Shown here: positions 1-5,387 of the stretch, piece by piece
Numbering within the stretch: the first letter of the stretch is position 1
How the letters are laid out: each line of letters starts with the position of its first letter
IMG/VR virus record: IMGVR_UViG_3300021425_000179
Span: 1 to 25,076 of that record
Length of the DNA: 25,076 nucleotides
From: a virus
Reading direction: 5' to 3' (one strand)
Program-made: the position numbers and the translations under genes
Notes under the pieces: generated by a model
Seen by the model: only the letters and a program-made list of their open reading frames with translations
Told to the model about the DNA's origin: nothing
The model's database searches: none

Positions 1-20
1 ATTTTCGCCAGGCTCAGTAT

Positions 21-38
21 AAAACCTCCCAAAATTTT
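21..38 (-). repeat. Dispersed GGGAG motif, copy 1
   Basis: Reading leftward the element is AAAATTTTGGGAGGTTTT. It is a near-copy of the three units at 1690-1752 and of the one at 8701-8718. It lies just past the terminator of the leftward operon, in front of whatever leftward gene lies beyond the window edge. The similarity to the unit at 1690-1707 continues for several bases on its left side (TACTG after the T-run in both). Its role is unknown: a protein-binding site or promoter-associated element is the simplest idea. Confidence 0.55.
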
Positions 39-41
39 CAG

Positions 42-67
42 AAAAAAAAGCCCGCATGATAGCGGGC
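42..67 (-). terminator. Rho-independent terminator of the leftward operon
   Basis: A perfect 6-bp G+C stem, GCCCGC (50-55) and GCGGGC (62-67), encloses a 6-nt loop. In the leftward direction it is followed by eight consecutive T (42-49). It sits 22 bp beyond the stop of the 90-296 gene, so it ends the 1434-to-90 transcription unit. The A/T-rich flank on the other side gives some bidirectional potential, but the U-tract favours the minus strand. Confidence 0.88.
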
Positions 68-89
68 GATAAAATATTTTTTTGGTTAA

Positions 90-296
90 CTATAATCGAT
101 TATCAATATATTTTTTTTGTTGGTTTTGGTGGATTGCTATTAAATCACGCAACCAATAATGGCGGGCTTTTCTCTTATGCCGCGTTAATCCCGATTTTTT
201 AAGCTTGCCGCGCGCAGCCCTGATTAATGCCCGATTACTGGCGAAAATGCCGCCCGCGTCTCGTTGTATCCTAATATATTGCCCTGAATACGCCAT
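90..296 (-). CDS. Small basic protein of unknown function
   Basis: Encodes 68 residues, strongly basic (many Lys and Arg, including an RKARHYWLRD segment), with no membrane segment or recognised domain. The start at 296 is chosen over an in-frame ATG at 311 because it forms a TAATG overlap with the stop of the upstream gene and has GGGAG about 8 bases ahead of it. It is the last gene of the leftward operon before the terminator at 42-67. The composition is compatible with nucleic-acid binding, but that is only a guess. Confidence 0.72.
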   Translation of the reverse strand: MAYSGQYIRIQRDAGGIFASNRALIRAARGKLKKSGLTRHKRKARHYWLRDLIAIHQNQQKKYIDNRL

Positions 297-577
297 TATA
301 TTAACTCCCATTTGTTGGCTATTGAATGCGAAACCGCACCGGTAAACTTGCCGCGATAGTGCCGCAATTGGTTCGGCTCAAATACTGGATTAGTTTTGTT
401 AAAATAAACCGTATAGTCACCAATTAACTTAAAAGCGCTTAATTGCTGTTTATTATCAAAATAACAATCAACAATAGTTTGCGCGTGTTTTTTGCCGCGC
501 GCTTTAAAATTAAACGCTTTTTTTGCATACAATTCGCCAGATTCATAATAAAAAGTAAAAACCGCGTAACAATTCAT
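296..577 (-). CDS. Hypothetical protein, middle gene of leftward operon
   Basis: Encodes 93 residues rich in aromatic and basic amino acids (for example YAVFTFYYESGELYAKKAF near the N-terminus). No family was recognised. The pattern of alternating hydrophobic residues followed by KARGKKHA looks like a small alpha/beta phage protein. The ATG at 577 follows the sequence AAGGGCTTTA at good spacing, the same ribosome-site type used by the upstream gene. The stop overlaps the next start (TAATG), and only two bases separate it from the upstream stop, so the three leftward genes form one coupled operon. Confidence 0.75.
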   Translation of the reverse strand: MNCYAVFTFYYESGELYAKKAFNFKARGKKHAQTIVDCYFDNKQQLSAFKLIGDYTVYFNKTNPVFEPNQLRHYRGKFTGAVSHSIANKWELI

Positions 578-579
578 AA

Positions 580-1434
580 CTAAAGCCCTTTTAATGCGCT
601 TTCAAGCGCTTTTATTGATTGATCATTAAAAAAGAAATTAGCCCGCACACTATCTGCAGCCCTTTCTAATTTGTTGCTGCCCTTTCTACGCAAAAAGCCT
701 ACCGAATCGGGCTTATCTAAAAACCGCGCGTCTGTGGTATCCATATCGATTAATTTAATATCGCCTATGCGCTTTTTAATGGGCTTCTCGCCTATTGTTT
801 CGGCGTTATTCATGGGGATGACTACGCGGTAATTATTGGTTATAGCCCGCGCGGCCTGTTTAATTGTTCGCGCATTGTTACCACTAGCGCTAAAAGTTAA
901 ATCGTAGTTAGCCAGGTTGTTTTTAATTAATCGCGCATAAATTTTCGTATAGTCGTAAAATCGAATATCCGGCATTGACGAAATAAAAGCGCTAAAATCG
1001 ATATCGCTAGTGCCATTTAATCGAATAACCAAAGAATCGCCGTGCTTTTTATAATGGCGCGCTATTTCCGCTCGCAATTCATCAAAAAAGCGCTTTTGTT
1101 CTAATAAGTAGCAAATAGTGCGTTTTATTTTGGCATTGTCGCCAGTTTGCATCCCTAGTTGCCCGCTACTTTCTAAACAGCCCGTTTTACAGCCCGCTAA
1201 ATCAGCGCCCGCGCAAAGCGTAGTCGTTGCAATGCTATCGGCGGGCTTTAAATACAAAATGCCCGTGTTAATGTTAAGCTTTTTTCCTTTAACAATTTTA
1301 GCGCTTGAATTCACGTTAATTAATGGCGTGTTAACTTGCGTTAAATAATCGAAATTATCACGCGCCCATTGTTTAGCGCTATCAGTTAATAACGCGCTAT
1401 TTTCTATTTCTGCTAATGTTTTTTGTAATTTCAT
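580..1434 (-). CDS. GP88-family phage protein
   Basis: Encodes 284 residues. The signature of the phage family typified by mycobacteriophage gp88 is visible: a cysteine cluster LCAGADLAGCKTGCLESSG (residues about 72-90), an arginine/lysine stretch followed by FFDELRAEI, and the motif RLNGTSDIDF (about 137-146). The family is widespread in phages but has no established biochemical role. The three closely spaced cysteines could bind a metal or an iron-sulphur cluster, which is inference. It is the first gene of the leftward operon, with AAGGGC about 8 bases before the ATG. Its DNA is unusually rich in GCGC tetramers compared with the rest of the window. Family assignment is from remembered motif patterns, not a search. 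Confidence 0.8.
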   Translation of the reverse strand: MKLQKTLAEIENSALLTDSAKQWARDNFDYLTQVNTPLINVNSSAKIVKGKKLNINTGILYLKPADSIATTTLCAGADLAGCKTGCLESSGQLGMQTGDNAKIKRTICYLLEQKRFFDELRAEIARHYKKHGDSLVIRLNGTSDIDFSAFISSMPDIRFYDYTKIYARLIKNNLANYDLTFSASGNNARTIKQAARAITNNYRVVIPMNNAETIGEKPIKKRIGDIKLIDMDTTDARFLDKPDSVGFLRRKGSNKLERAADSVRANFFFNDQSIKALESALKGL

Positions 1435-1484
1435 AATAAAAGCCCTTTTTTGTATTGATGCGATAAGTATAGCTAATTGCGCGC

Positions 1485-1514
1485 AATATAATATTACTTA
1501 TTGTTAACTTGCAA
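1485..1514 (-). promoter_or_regulatory. Candidate promoter for the leftward operon
   Basis: Reading leftward, TTGCAA (1514-1509) and TATATT (1490-1485) are separated by 18 bp. They match the sigma-70 consensus at 4/6 and 5/6 positions. The perfect palindrome ATTGCGCGCAAT (1476-1487) overlaps the -10 end and the expected start site, which is where a repressor would sit. A second -10-like word, TATACT (1471-1466), is present but lacks a -35. Moderate support only. Confidence 0.4.
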
Positions 1515-1558
1515 TCGCAAAGCTTTGCGGGCTTACGCTTTCATTCGATCGCGATATG

Positions 1559-1609
1559 GCGTCACTTTTTTGGCGTCAATTTTCGGTCGCGTCACTTTTT
1601 TGGCGTCAA
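1559..1609. repeat. Paired GCGTCA direct repeats
   Basis: A 21-bp unit, GCGTCAC followed by six T and GGCGTCAA, is present twice without mismatch at 1559-1579 and 1589-1609, 30 bp apart. Each unit contains two GCGTCA words 14 bp apart, giving four words at 1559, 1573, 1589 and 1603. The regular spacing and the location in the control region suggest binding sites for a phage or host protein. No function is known. Confidence 0.75.
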
Positions 1610-1689
1610 AAAATTTACTGTATAAATACTCAGTGCTGTGTTTTTGCACAGTACCAGGTTGATTTAACTGGCCGACACCAATCCAGTAA

Positions 1690-1752
1690 AAAAGCTCCCA
1701 AAATCTAAGAGAAAAGCTCCCAAAATTTAAGGCAAAGGCTCCCAAAATTTAG
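1690..1752 (-). repeat. Three tandem GGGAGC motif repeats, 22-bp period
   Basis: On the plus strand the core GCTCCCAAAAT begins at 1694, 1716 and 1738, exactly 22 bp apart, or about two helical turns. The surrounding AAAA and TTTAAG bases are also largely shared. The same motif occurs singly at 21-38 and 8701-8718. Even phasing on one face of the helix is typical of iterons or operators. The array lies about 50-110 bp upstream of the rightward early promoter. Confidence 0.85.
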
Positions 1753-1798
1753 TGGATAAAATTAAATATTTAAATCAACTAGAATTATTACGCGCAAT

Positions 1799-1814
1799 TG
1801 GTATAATCAAGTCA
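1799..1814 (+). promoter_or_regulatory. Extended -10 promoter with start at the ATG
   Basis: TGGTATAAT (1799-1807) is a perfect extended -10 element (TGnTATAAT). No good -35 is found 16-18 bp upstream, which is common for extended -10 promoters. The expected transcription start, 6-7 bases after the hexamer, falls on the A of the ATG at 1814. No ribosome site fits before that ATG. This is the arrangement seen for leaderless phage regulators such as lambda cI from PRM. Confidence 0.65.
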
Positions 1815-2011
1815 TGCAAAATATAACTTGTTCGCAGTATGCAAAAGCTTACGGCCTGAAATCTTTGAAAGAAGTTCAGGAGTTAACGGGGGGTGTTTAT
1901 CGAGACACCCTATTGAAGTGGTATAAAAATAAACCAGAGCTGTACGAGGTCATTGTCTTAGGATGCGTGGCTAAGAAGCAGATTAGAGAAAAATATGGGC
2001 ATAAAACGTGA
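1814..2011 (+). CDS. Small putative DNA-binding protein, first early gene
   Basis: Encodes 65 residues. The sequence (TCSQYAKAYGLKSLKEVQELTG, then DTLLKWYKNKPELYEVIVLGC, split here for length) has the helix spacing of a small helix-turn-helix protein of the Cro or YdaS kind found at the head of phage early operons. It is the first gene after the extended -10 promoter, and its ATG sits at the predicted transcript 5' end, so it is probably translated leaderless. It overlaps the next gene by 17 bp. An autoregulatory or early-control role is inferred from size, fold pattern and position. No family was matched with certainty. Confidence 0.68.
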   Translation: MQNITCSQYAKAYGLKSLKEVQELTGGVYRDTLLKWYKNKPELYEVIVLGCVAKKQIREKYGHKT

Positions 2012-2423
2012 TGCAGCTGATCATTGGTTTTCAAAATGCGTTAGAGAGCGCACAGATTACACTTGCGAGGTTTGCTTTAAGCAATATGACAGGTCATCGA
2101 CTGGCCTGCATTGCAGTCATTATTTTGGTCGCGCAAACAAATCTGTTAGGTGGCACGGTGACAATGCCTTCGCGCACTGTTATGGGTGTCACCAGAAGAT
2201 GTCAGCAAACCCACACGATTTTTCGCGATGGGCTGAACAAATCCTCGGTGAAGGCCGGTATGCATTACTGGTCGAGCGCAAAAACGATACAAATACGGCA
2301 AAGCAGCTCGTTAAAGACAATAAAGCTGGGCTGATATCCAAGCACTATAAACAGCAGCACGAATTAATTTTAGATAAACGAAGAGAAGGGCATTCGAGGT
2401 ACATTGACTTTGAAAACTACTAG
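1995..2423 (+). CDS. ninG: NinG/Rap-like recombination nuclease
   Basis: Encodes 142 residues. It carries the NinG (lambda Rap) pattern: paired cysteines C24 and C27, then GLHCSHYFGR (H39, C40, H42, R46), SVRWHGDNAFAHC with the N of an HNH-like motif, and C62/C65. In lambda, Rap cuts branched recombination intermediates (D-loops and Holliday junctions). A similar role in recombination alongside the ERF annealase at 4610 and the NinB-like protein at 6819 is inferred. The C-terminal half (about 95-142) is basic and helical. The ATG at 1995 overlaps the previous gene. Other HNH-type phage nucleases share the Cys/His frame, so the family is likely rather than certain. Confidence 0.8.
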   Translation: MGIKRDAADHWFSKCVRERTDYTCEVCFKQYDRSSTGLHCSHYFGRANKSVRWHGDNAFAHCYGCHQKMSANPHDFSRWAEQILGEGRYALLVERKNDTNTAKQLVKDNKAGLISKHYKQQHELILDKRREGHSRYIDFENY

Positions 2424-2601
2424 CACTGAGGCAGTAAAAACTTATCGTCAGCGACAAAAACAAAAAGGCCTGGCTGAGATTCGTGGGCTGTACGTCAAAA
2501 AAGAAGACCACGAACAAATTAAACGACTTGTAAGAAATTTCATTAAGGTGGAAGGGTATGAACAAAATAATAGATTGGCTGGAGTTCATCTGGACGACTG
2601 A
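2404..2601 (+). CDS. Small phage protein, ribbon-helix-helix-like
   Basis: Encodes 65 residues. The pattern AVKTYRQRQKQKGLAEIRG, followed by YVKKEDHEQIKRLVRNF, resembles small phage ribbon-helix-helix proteins (a beta strand followed by two helices). It probably begins with TTG at 2404, preceded by GAGG five bases upstream, inside the end of the NinG-like gene. Its 3' end overlaps the O-like gene by 44 bp. Binding to DNA, or assisting the initiator encoded next to it, is possible but unproven. Confidence 0.6.
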   Translation: MTLKTTSTEAVKTYRQRQKQKGLAEIRGLYVKKEDHEQIKRLVRNFIKVEGYEQNNRLAGVHLDD

Positions 2602-3256
2602 GCTACCAAGCAACTCAAAGTTTGTCGCAGCGTATCTGCGAACATATATGAATGCCAAACGTGACCTTTGCTGGCCCTCTGTGGGCCGTATAGCGAAGGA
2701 AACTGGTCTATCCGAGCAAACAGTAAGGACGCATTTAAAGACGCTGGAGCAGGCGGGGTTTCTCCAAATAGAGAGATCAAATGGTGGCCGCCCATCAGGG
2801 ACGAACAGATATAAAGCCATTTTGCCTAATGATGCAAATGCAGCAATCGAGCAGATTGATGATGCAAATACATCAAAAGCACCCCTGCAACCATTAGACC
2901 CCACCCCTGCAACTGTTGCACCCCTACCCCTGCAACCATTAGACCCGAATATACAAGGGAATAAACAAGGGAATAAACAAATATTAAATAATGATGATTG
3001 CCCTGTTGAATTAGCTGAAAGGGCGATCGACTACTGGATGAAAAAGGGAGCGACCATTGACCTTGATGAACAATGGCAGCTTTTTTGCGCCCATCACCAG
3101 AGTAAGCCCAACGCTAAAATCAAAAACTACGGTGCAGCATGGAGAACCTGGTACGTTAACGCTGTGAAGTTCAACCAGTCCCGTGAGAAGAAAGATCCGG
3201 CAATGACTAGGTTACGGGACACCAGCTGGGCCGACTCAATCATTAACAAAAGTTAA
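2558..3256 (+). CDS. O-like replication initiator with winged helix
   Basis: Encodes 232 residues in two parts. The N-terminal part (about 20-90) holds a winged-helix domain: CWPSVGRIAKETGLSEQTVR (39-58) followed by the wing GGRPSGTNRYKAIL. This is the HTH_36 type common in phage O proteins. The linker (about 91-145) is Pro/Gln-rich and repetitive. The C-terminal part (about 147-215, with NYGAAWRTWYVNAVKF) matches the tail region of O-like initiators that recruits helicase factors. The iteron-like repeats in the linker DNA fit a lambda-type origin inside the initiator gene. No helicase loader follows directly. The ATG at 2558 has GGTGGAAGGG just upstream. Confidence 0.8.
   Translation: MNKIIDWLEFIWTTELPSNSKFVAAYLRTYMNAKRDLCWPSVGRIAKETGLSEQTVRTHLKTLEQAGFLQIERSNGGRPSGTNRYKAILPNDANAAIEQIDDANTSKAPLQPLDPTPATVAPLPLQPLDPNIQGNKQGNKQILNNDDCPVELAERAIDYWMKKGATIDLDEQWQLFCAHHQSKPNAKIKNYGAAWRTWYVNAVKFNQSREKKDPAMTRLRDTSWADSIINKS
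2881..2990 (+). other. Putative replication origin (iterons plus AT-rich tract)
   Basis: Within the linker of the O-like gene, ACCCCTGCAAC recurs at 2881, 2903 and 2926, spaced 22 and 23 bp. The first and third copies extend identically for 21 bp. The middle copy is completed to the palindrome TGCAACTGTTGCA (2908-2920). Immediately downstream, CAAGGGAATAAA is perfectly repeated in tandem (2954-2965, 2966-2977), followed by A+T-only DNA (2978-2991 is almost entirely A/T), which would serve as an unwinding element. Lambda ori has the same order: iterons, then AT-rich DNA, inside gene O. Coding repeats of a Pro/Gln linker are the alternative. Confidence 0.6.
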
Positions 3257-3257
3257 T

Positions 3258-3285
3258 TTGACGATGAGAAGATTGCGCGTAAAAT
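3258..3285 (+). promoter_or_regulatory. Candidate internal early promoter
   Basis: TTGACG (3258-3263) and TAAAAT (3280-3285), 16 bp apart, each match the sigma-70 consensus at 5 of 6 positions. They lie right after the stop of the O-like gene in a 67-bp gap, so this promoter could boost the downstream recombination genes. Predicted from sequence only. Confidence 0.45.
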
Positions 3286-3323
3286 TAAACTCATATTCAA
3301 AACAAAGCGAAAGGGGCTTTACC

Positions 3324-3665
3324 ATGAGAGACAATCCACTAAGAGTTAATTCACCAGAAGAGCCAGCGCGTGAGGCTTGGAATACAACCCAATGCTTTCA
3401 AGCGCTACAAGAAGCTTTGGCCAAAAATCTTGATTGCACAATTCTTGATTACTTGAATGAAGAATTTGAAGAAACGCTAGCGGAGAATGCCCGCTCAATT
3501 GCACGATTAACGCAAGCCGGTGTAGGCGGTGATTTCGTTAGAGAAATATTAAGCAAGTGCATGATGAATATTATTGAGCGATTCCCAGAGCAGCTTGAAG
3601 ATGACCTGCGTATCTCGATCGAAGATGAAGAGTACGACCGTCAACTTGATGCAGGTGAAATCTAA
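3324..3665 (+). CDS. Hypothetical acidic helical phage protein
   Basis: Encodes 113 residues, helical and acidic, with many Glu, especially in the C-terminal third. The ATG at 3324 is preferred over an upstream in-frame start at 3258 because AAGGGG lies seven bases before it. The central stretch (DCTILDYLNEEFEETL, then GGDFVREILSK) resembles the product of 3901-4164 (HLTICEFLREYRDEF, then NDFVGAILKK). The two may be diverged duplicates flanking the zinc-ribbon gene. The stop overlaps the next ATG (TAATG). Function unknown. Confidence 0.68.
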   Translation: MRDNPLRVNSPEEPAREAWNTTQCFQALQEALAKNLDCTILDYLNEEFEETLAENARSIARLTQAGVGGDFVREILSKCMMNIIERFPEQLEDDLRISIEDEEYDRQLDAGEI

Positions 3666-3904
3666 TGGCGATGTATACCTGCTTTCAGTGCGATGCCTTG
3701 GTTGATAACGACTGGCATCCCTGCACTGAAGTAAACGGTGAGCTTCACTGCGAGTCATGTGCAGAAGAATATATCTGCGAATACTGCGGTGAAGTGATGG
3801 AAGATGAGCATAAGCAAAAGTTCAATATGCACTATGCTTGCTATTATCAGTTAAACGGCGATTACGACTACGACCAAATGAAGGACAGGAGGGCAGAAAG
3901 ATGA
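3665..3904 (+). CDS. Small cysteine-rich zinc-ribbon protein
   Basis: Encodes 79 residues with eight cysteines, mostly in CxxC pairs: CFQC near the N-terminus, CESC and CEYC in the middle, and a later HYACYY. The LIM- or ribbon-like layout suggests binding of one or two structural zinc ions. Many phages carry such proteins in the early region, often interacting with nucleic acid or host proteins, but no role can be assigned. The start is coupled to the previous stop by TAATG, and the stop overlaps the next ATG (ATGA). Confidence 0.7.
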   Translation: MAMYTCFQCDALVDNDWHPCTEVNGELHCESCAEEYICEYCGEVMEDEHKQKFNMHYACYYQLNGDYDYDQMKDRRAER

Positions 3905-4164
3905 GCAAAATTAAAACTATAGTTAGTGACTTGCAGGATATGGCAGATTTTAACGGGTTTGGTGATGCACAATCCCATCAAGCGTTTAGAGAATCATTGG
4001 ATATGGATTTACATCTCACAATATGTGAGTTTTTGCGAGAGTATCGCGATGAATTCATGTGCCAAAACGACTTTGTTGGCGCGATTCTGAAAAAAGCCGA
4101 CATTGCTTGGGACTTGCACCAAGAGTCTAACAAAGAGCAAGCAGAAGATAACATTCCATTTTAA
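3901..4164 (+). CDS. Helical protein with SSB-like C-terminal tip
   Basis: Encodes 87 residues, mostly helical. The last residues, AEDNIPF, match the acidic hydrophobic tip of bacterial SSB proteins (consensus DDDIPF) that docks host factors such as exonuclease I, RecQ, PriA and the polymerase chi subunit. No OB-fold is apparent in the rest, so it may imitate the SSB tail rather than bind DNA. The start at 3901 has a near-perfect AGGAGG (3887-3892) and an ATGA overlap with the upstream gene. Its middle resembles the 3324-3665 product. Confidence 0.7.
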   Translation: MSKIKTIVSDLQDMADFNGFGDAQSHQAFRESLDMDLHLTICEFLREYRDEFMCQNDFVGAILKKADIAWDLHQESNKEQAEDNIPF

Positions 4165-4177
4165 AGGGGTAATCGAA

Positions 4178-4360
4178 ATGAAAGATGACACAGCTGGTTT
4201 ATTTTTAATAATGTTTGCGCTTAGTTGCGTTGGAGCCTGGTTAACACATATTGTGCATTGCTTGATTTATGCGAAGTACCTGTTGTTGTTAGCTGGCGGT
4301 GTGATAGCGCCAATTGGGGTTATTCATGGTTTTGGGCTTTGGTTTGGGGTTGCGTGGTGA
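4178..4360 (+). CDS. Small membrane protein
   Basis: Encodes 60 residues. After a short charged start (MKDDT) nearly the whole chain is hydrophobic, enough for two transmembrane helices (about residues 7-27 and 32-55), so it should sit in the inner membrane. The ATG at 4178 follows AAAGGGG. The stop overlaps the next start as GTGA. Early phage membrane peptides of this size are often linked to superinfection exclusion or host takeover, but nothing here identifies the role. Confidence 0.62.
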   Translation: MKDDTAGLFLIMFALSCVGAWLTHIVHCLIYAKYLLLLAGGVIAPIGVIHGFGLWFGVAW

Positions 4361-4608
4361 GTAAGCATATTGAATTAGTTAAAAAGTGGCTTGATGACCC
4401 AAAGAGCTTGACTAAAAAACAGCTTAAAAATAATGCTGATGCTGCGTATGCCGCTTGGGTTGCTGCCTCTTTTGCTGACTCGTCTGCTGATGCTCTGTCT
4501 GTTGGCATTGGTAACGGTCGTGATTATGCTTTTAATGCTGCCGCTGTTTGCGCCACTAATGCTGCTGACTGGGTTAAGAGATACGAAGAACTAACAAAGG
4601 GGAAATAA
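4357..4608 (+). CDS. Alanine-rich hypothetical phage protein
   Basis: Encodes 83 residues starting with GTG at 4357, coupled to the preceding stop (GTGA) and with GGGG seven bases upstream. A lysine-rich N-terminal helix (VKKWLDDPKSLTKKQLKNN) is followed by an alanine-rich stretch (ADAAYAAWVAASFADSSADA) like that of many small phage proteins with repeated A/Y helices. No known domain. It is directly followed by the ERF annealase gene with a one-base gap. Confidence 0.65.
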   Translation: MSKHIELVKKWLDDPKSLTKKQLKNNADAAYAAWVAASFADSSADALSVGIGNGRDYAFNAAAVCATNAADWVKRYEELTKGK

Positions 4609-4609
4609 T

Positions 4610-5245
4610 ATGAAATCAGATAATTTAAGCGAGCTTGCAGCGGCCTTGTGTAAGGCGCAGGCAGAGATGGGAGGTGCAGTTAAGTCTGCATCAAACCCAT
4701 TTTTTAAATCATCATACGCCGATCTTACATCGGTTATAAAGGCAATCAAAGAGCCTTTTGCAAACAATGGGCTTTCTTACGCGCAGTTTCCGGTCACATC
4801 TGAAGGCGGCAATGGTGTAGGAGTCAAAACGATCCTGATGCATGAAAGTGGCCAGTACCTAGAAAGCGAGTTTTTTCTACCTCTTACGAAAGCTGACCCG
4901 CAGGCAGGTGGTAGTGCGATAACTTACGCCCGTAGATACGCCCTACAGGCTATGGCAGGGCTTCCAACAGCTGATGATGATGCTGAGGCTGCGATGATGC
5001 GGGGAAAGCCAGAACCGACTCATGAGGAGCGCTGCGCCCTTGCAGTGGATCGCAACAAAGACTCTCTTAAGTATATCCGTGACTCTTTAGCGGTTAATAC
5101 ACCAGAGAGCGTTCAGTATGCCATTGAGGCTTGGCGCGAGCTGGATAATGACAGCAAATACGACTTATGGCTTGCCCCAACAAAGGGTGGCTGGTTTACA
5201 ACTCAGGAGCGAAAGCTGTTGAAGGAAGGTTTCAATGGGGCATAA
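4610..5245 (+). CDS. erf: ERF-family single-strand annealing protein
   Basis: Encodes 211 residues. The ERF core covers about residues 5-125: LAAALCKAQAEMGGAVKSAS, then NPFFKSSYADLTSVIKAI, the beta-strand region VKTILMHESGQYLES, and GGSAITYARRYALQAMAGL followed by DDDAE, the family's conserved C-terminal signature. ERF proteins (as in phage P22) anneal complementary single strands for phage recombination and genome circularisation. The C-terminal third (about 140-211) is variable and probably mediates partner contacts. The ribosome site AGGGG precedes the ATG. It acts with the NinG-like and NinB-like proteins of the same operon. No partner exonuclease was recognised. Confidence 0.9.
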   Translation: MKSDNLSELAAALCKAQAEMGGAVKSASNPFFKSSYADLTSVIKAIKEPFANNGLSYAQFPVTSEGGNGVGVKTILMHESGQYLESEFFLPLTKADPQAGGSAITYARRYALQAMAGLPTADDDAEAAMMRGKPEPTHEERCALAVDRNKDSLKYIRDSLAVNTPESVQYAIEAWRELDNDSKYDLWLAPTKGGWFTTQERKLLKEGFNGA

Positions 5246-5387
5246 AGGTATAGATCAGCGGCCATACGACCGCGACAAATTTAACAAAGAATTTGATCGA
5301 ATTTTCGGGAAGGGGAAATCGAATGAAAAGCAAGAAAAGAAAAAGCGCAAGCCATCTGGGCTTTCAGATAGTCCAGCACGACAATGA
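5235..5387 (+). CDS. Short charged phage protein overlapping two neighbours
   Basis: Encodes 50 residues. The start overlaps the last codons of the ERF gene and is preceded by GAAGGAAGG at good spacing. The pattern GIDQRPYDRDKFNKEFDRIFGK is typical of short phage proteins (RPYDxxxFxxxxDxIFGK) found near annealases or SSBs. The rest is Lys/Arg-rich. Its last 65 bp overlap the next gene in another frame. The function is not known. Confidence 0.68.
   Translation: MGHKGIDQRPYDRDKFNKEFDRIFGKGKSNEKQEKKKRKPSGLSDSPARQ

Larger units (their letters stand above)
1435..1813. promoter_or_regulatory. Divergent intergenic control region
   Basis: This is the only long stretch without a convincing gene. From left to right it holds the ribosome site of the leftward operon, a leftward promoter candidate (1485-1514), a perfect 12-bp palindrome ATTGCGCGCAAT (1476-1487), a perfect 14-bp palindrome CGCAAAGCTTTGCG (1516-1529), paired GCGTCA repeats (1559-1609), a hairpin (1633-1640 with 1647-1654), three 22-bp-spaced repeats (1690-1752), an A+T-rich block (1755-1790) and the rightward extended -10 promoter (1799-1807). 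The word CGCGCAAT occurs next to both promoters. The layout resembles a phage control region or origin-like locus. A leftward ORF at 1533-1745 consists mainly of the repeats and was not called. Confidence 0.7.

Noticed and set aside
1118-1348. Plus-strand ORF opposite the GP88-family gene
   Set aside because: Antisense to a conserved protein region and without a ribosome site; a shadow frame.
1533-1745. Leftward 70-codon ORF in the control region
   Set aside because: It begins with TTG and is composed mostly of the two repeat families (the repeated DAKKVT and FW/GSF segments are their translations). No ribosome site or homologue pattern was seen. The repeats explain the open frame.
1690-1752. 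Could the 22-bp repeats be a CRISPR array?
   Set aside because: Unit and spacer together are only 22 bp, with no unique 30-bp spacers and no cas genes; phased binding sites fit better.
2311-2904. Antisense 197-codon ORF opposite the O-like gene
   Set aside because: It lies opposite well-supported rightward genes with clear domains, and its translation has no domain pattern.
3258-3323. Longer start for the 3324-3665 gene
   Set aside because: The extension has no ribosome site and overlaps a promoter-like sequence, while the ATG at 3324 has AAGGGG at seven bases.
4103-4224. Upstream starts for the 4178-4360 and 4357-4608 genes
   Set aside because: They lie within preceding genes without ribosome sites; the chosen starts have G-rich sites and tight coupling.
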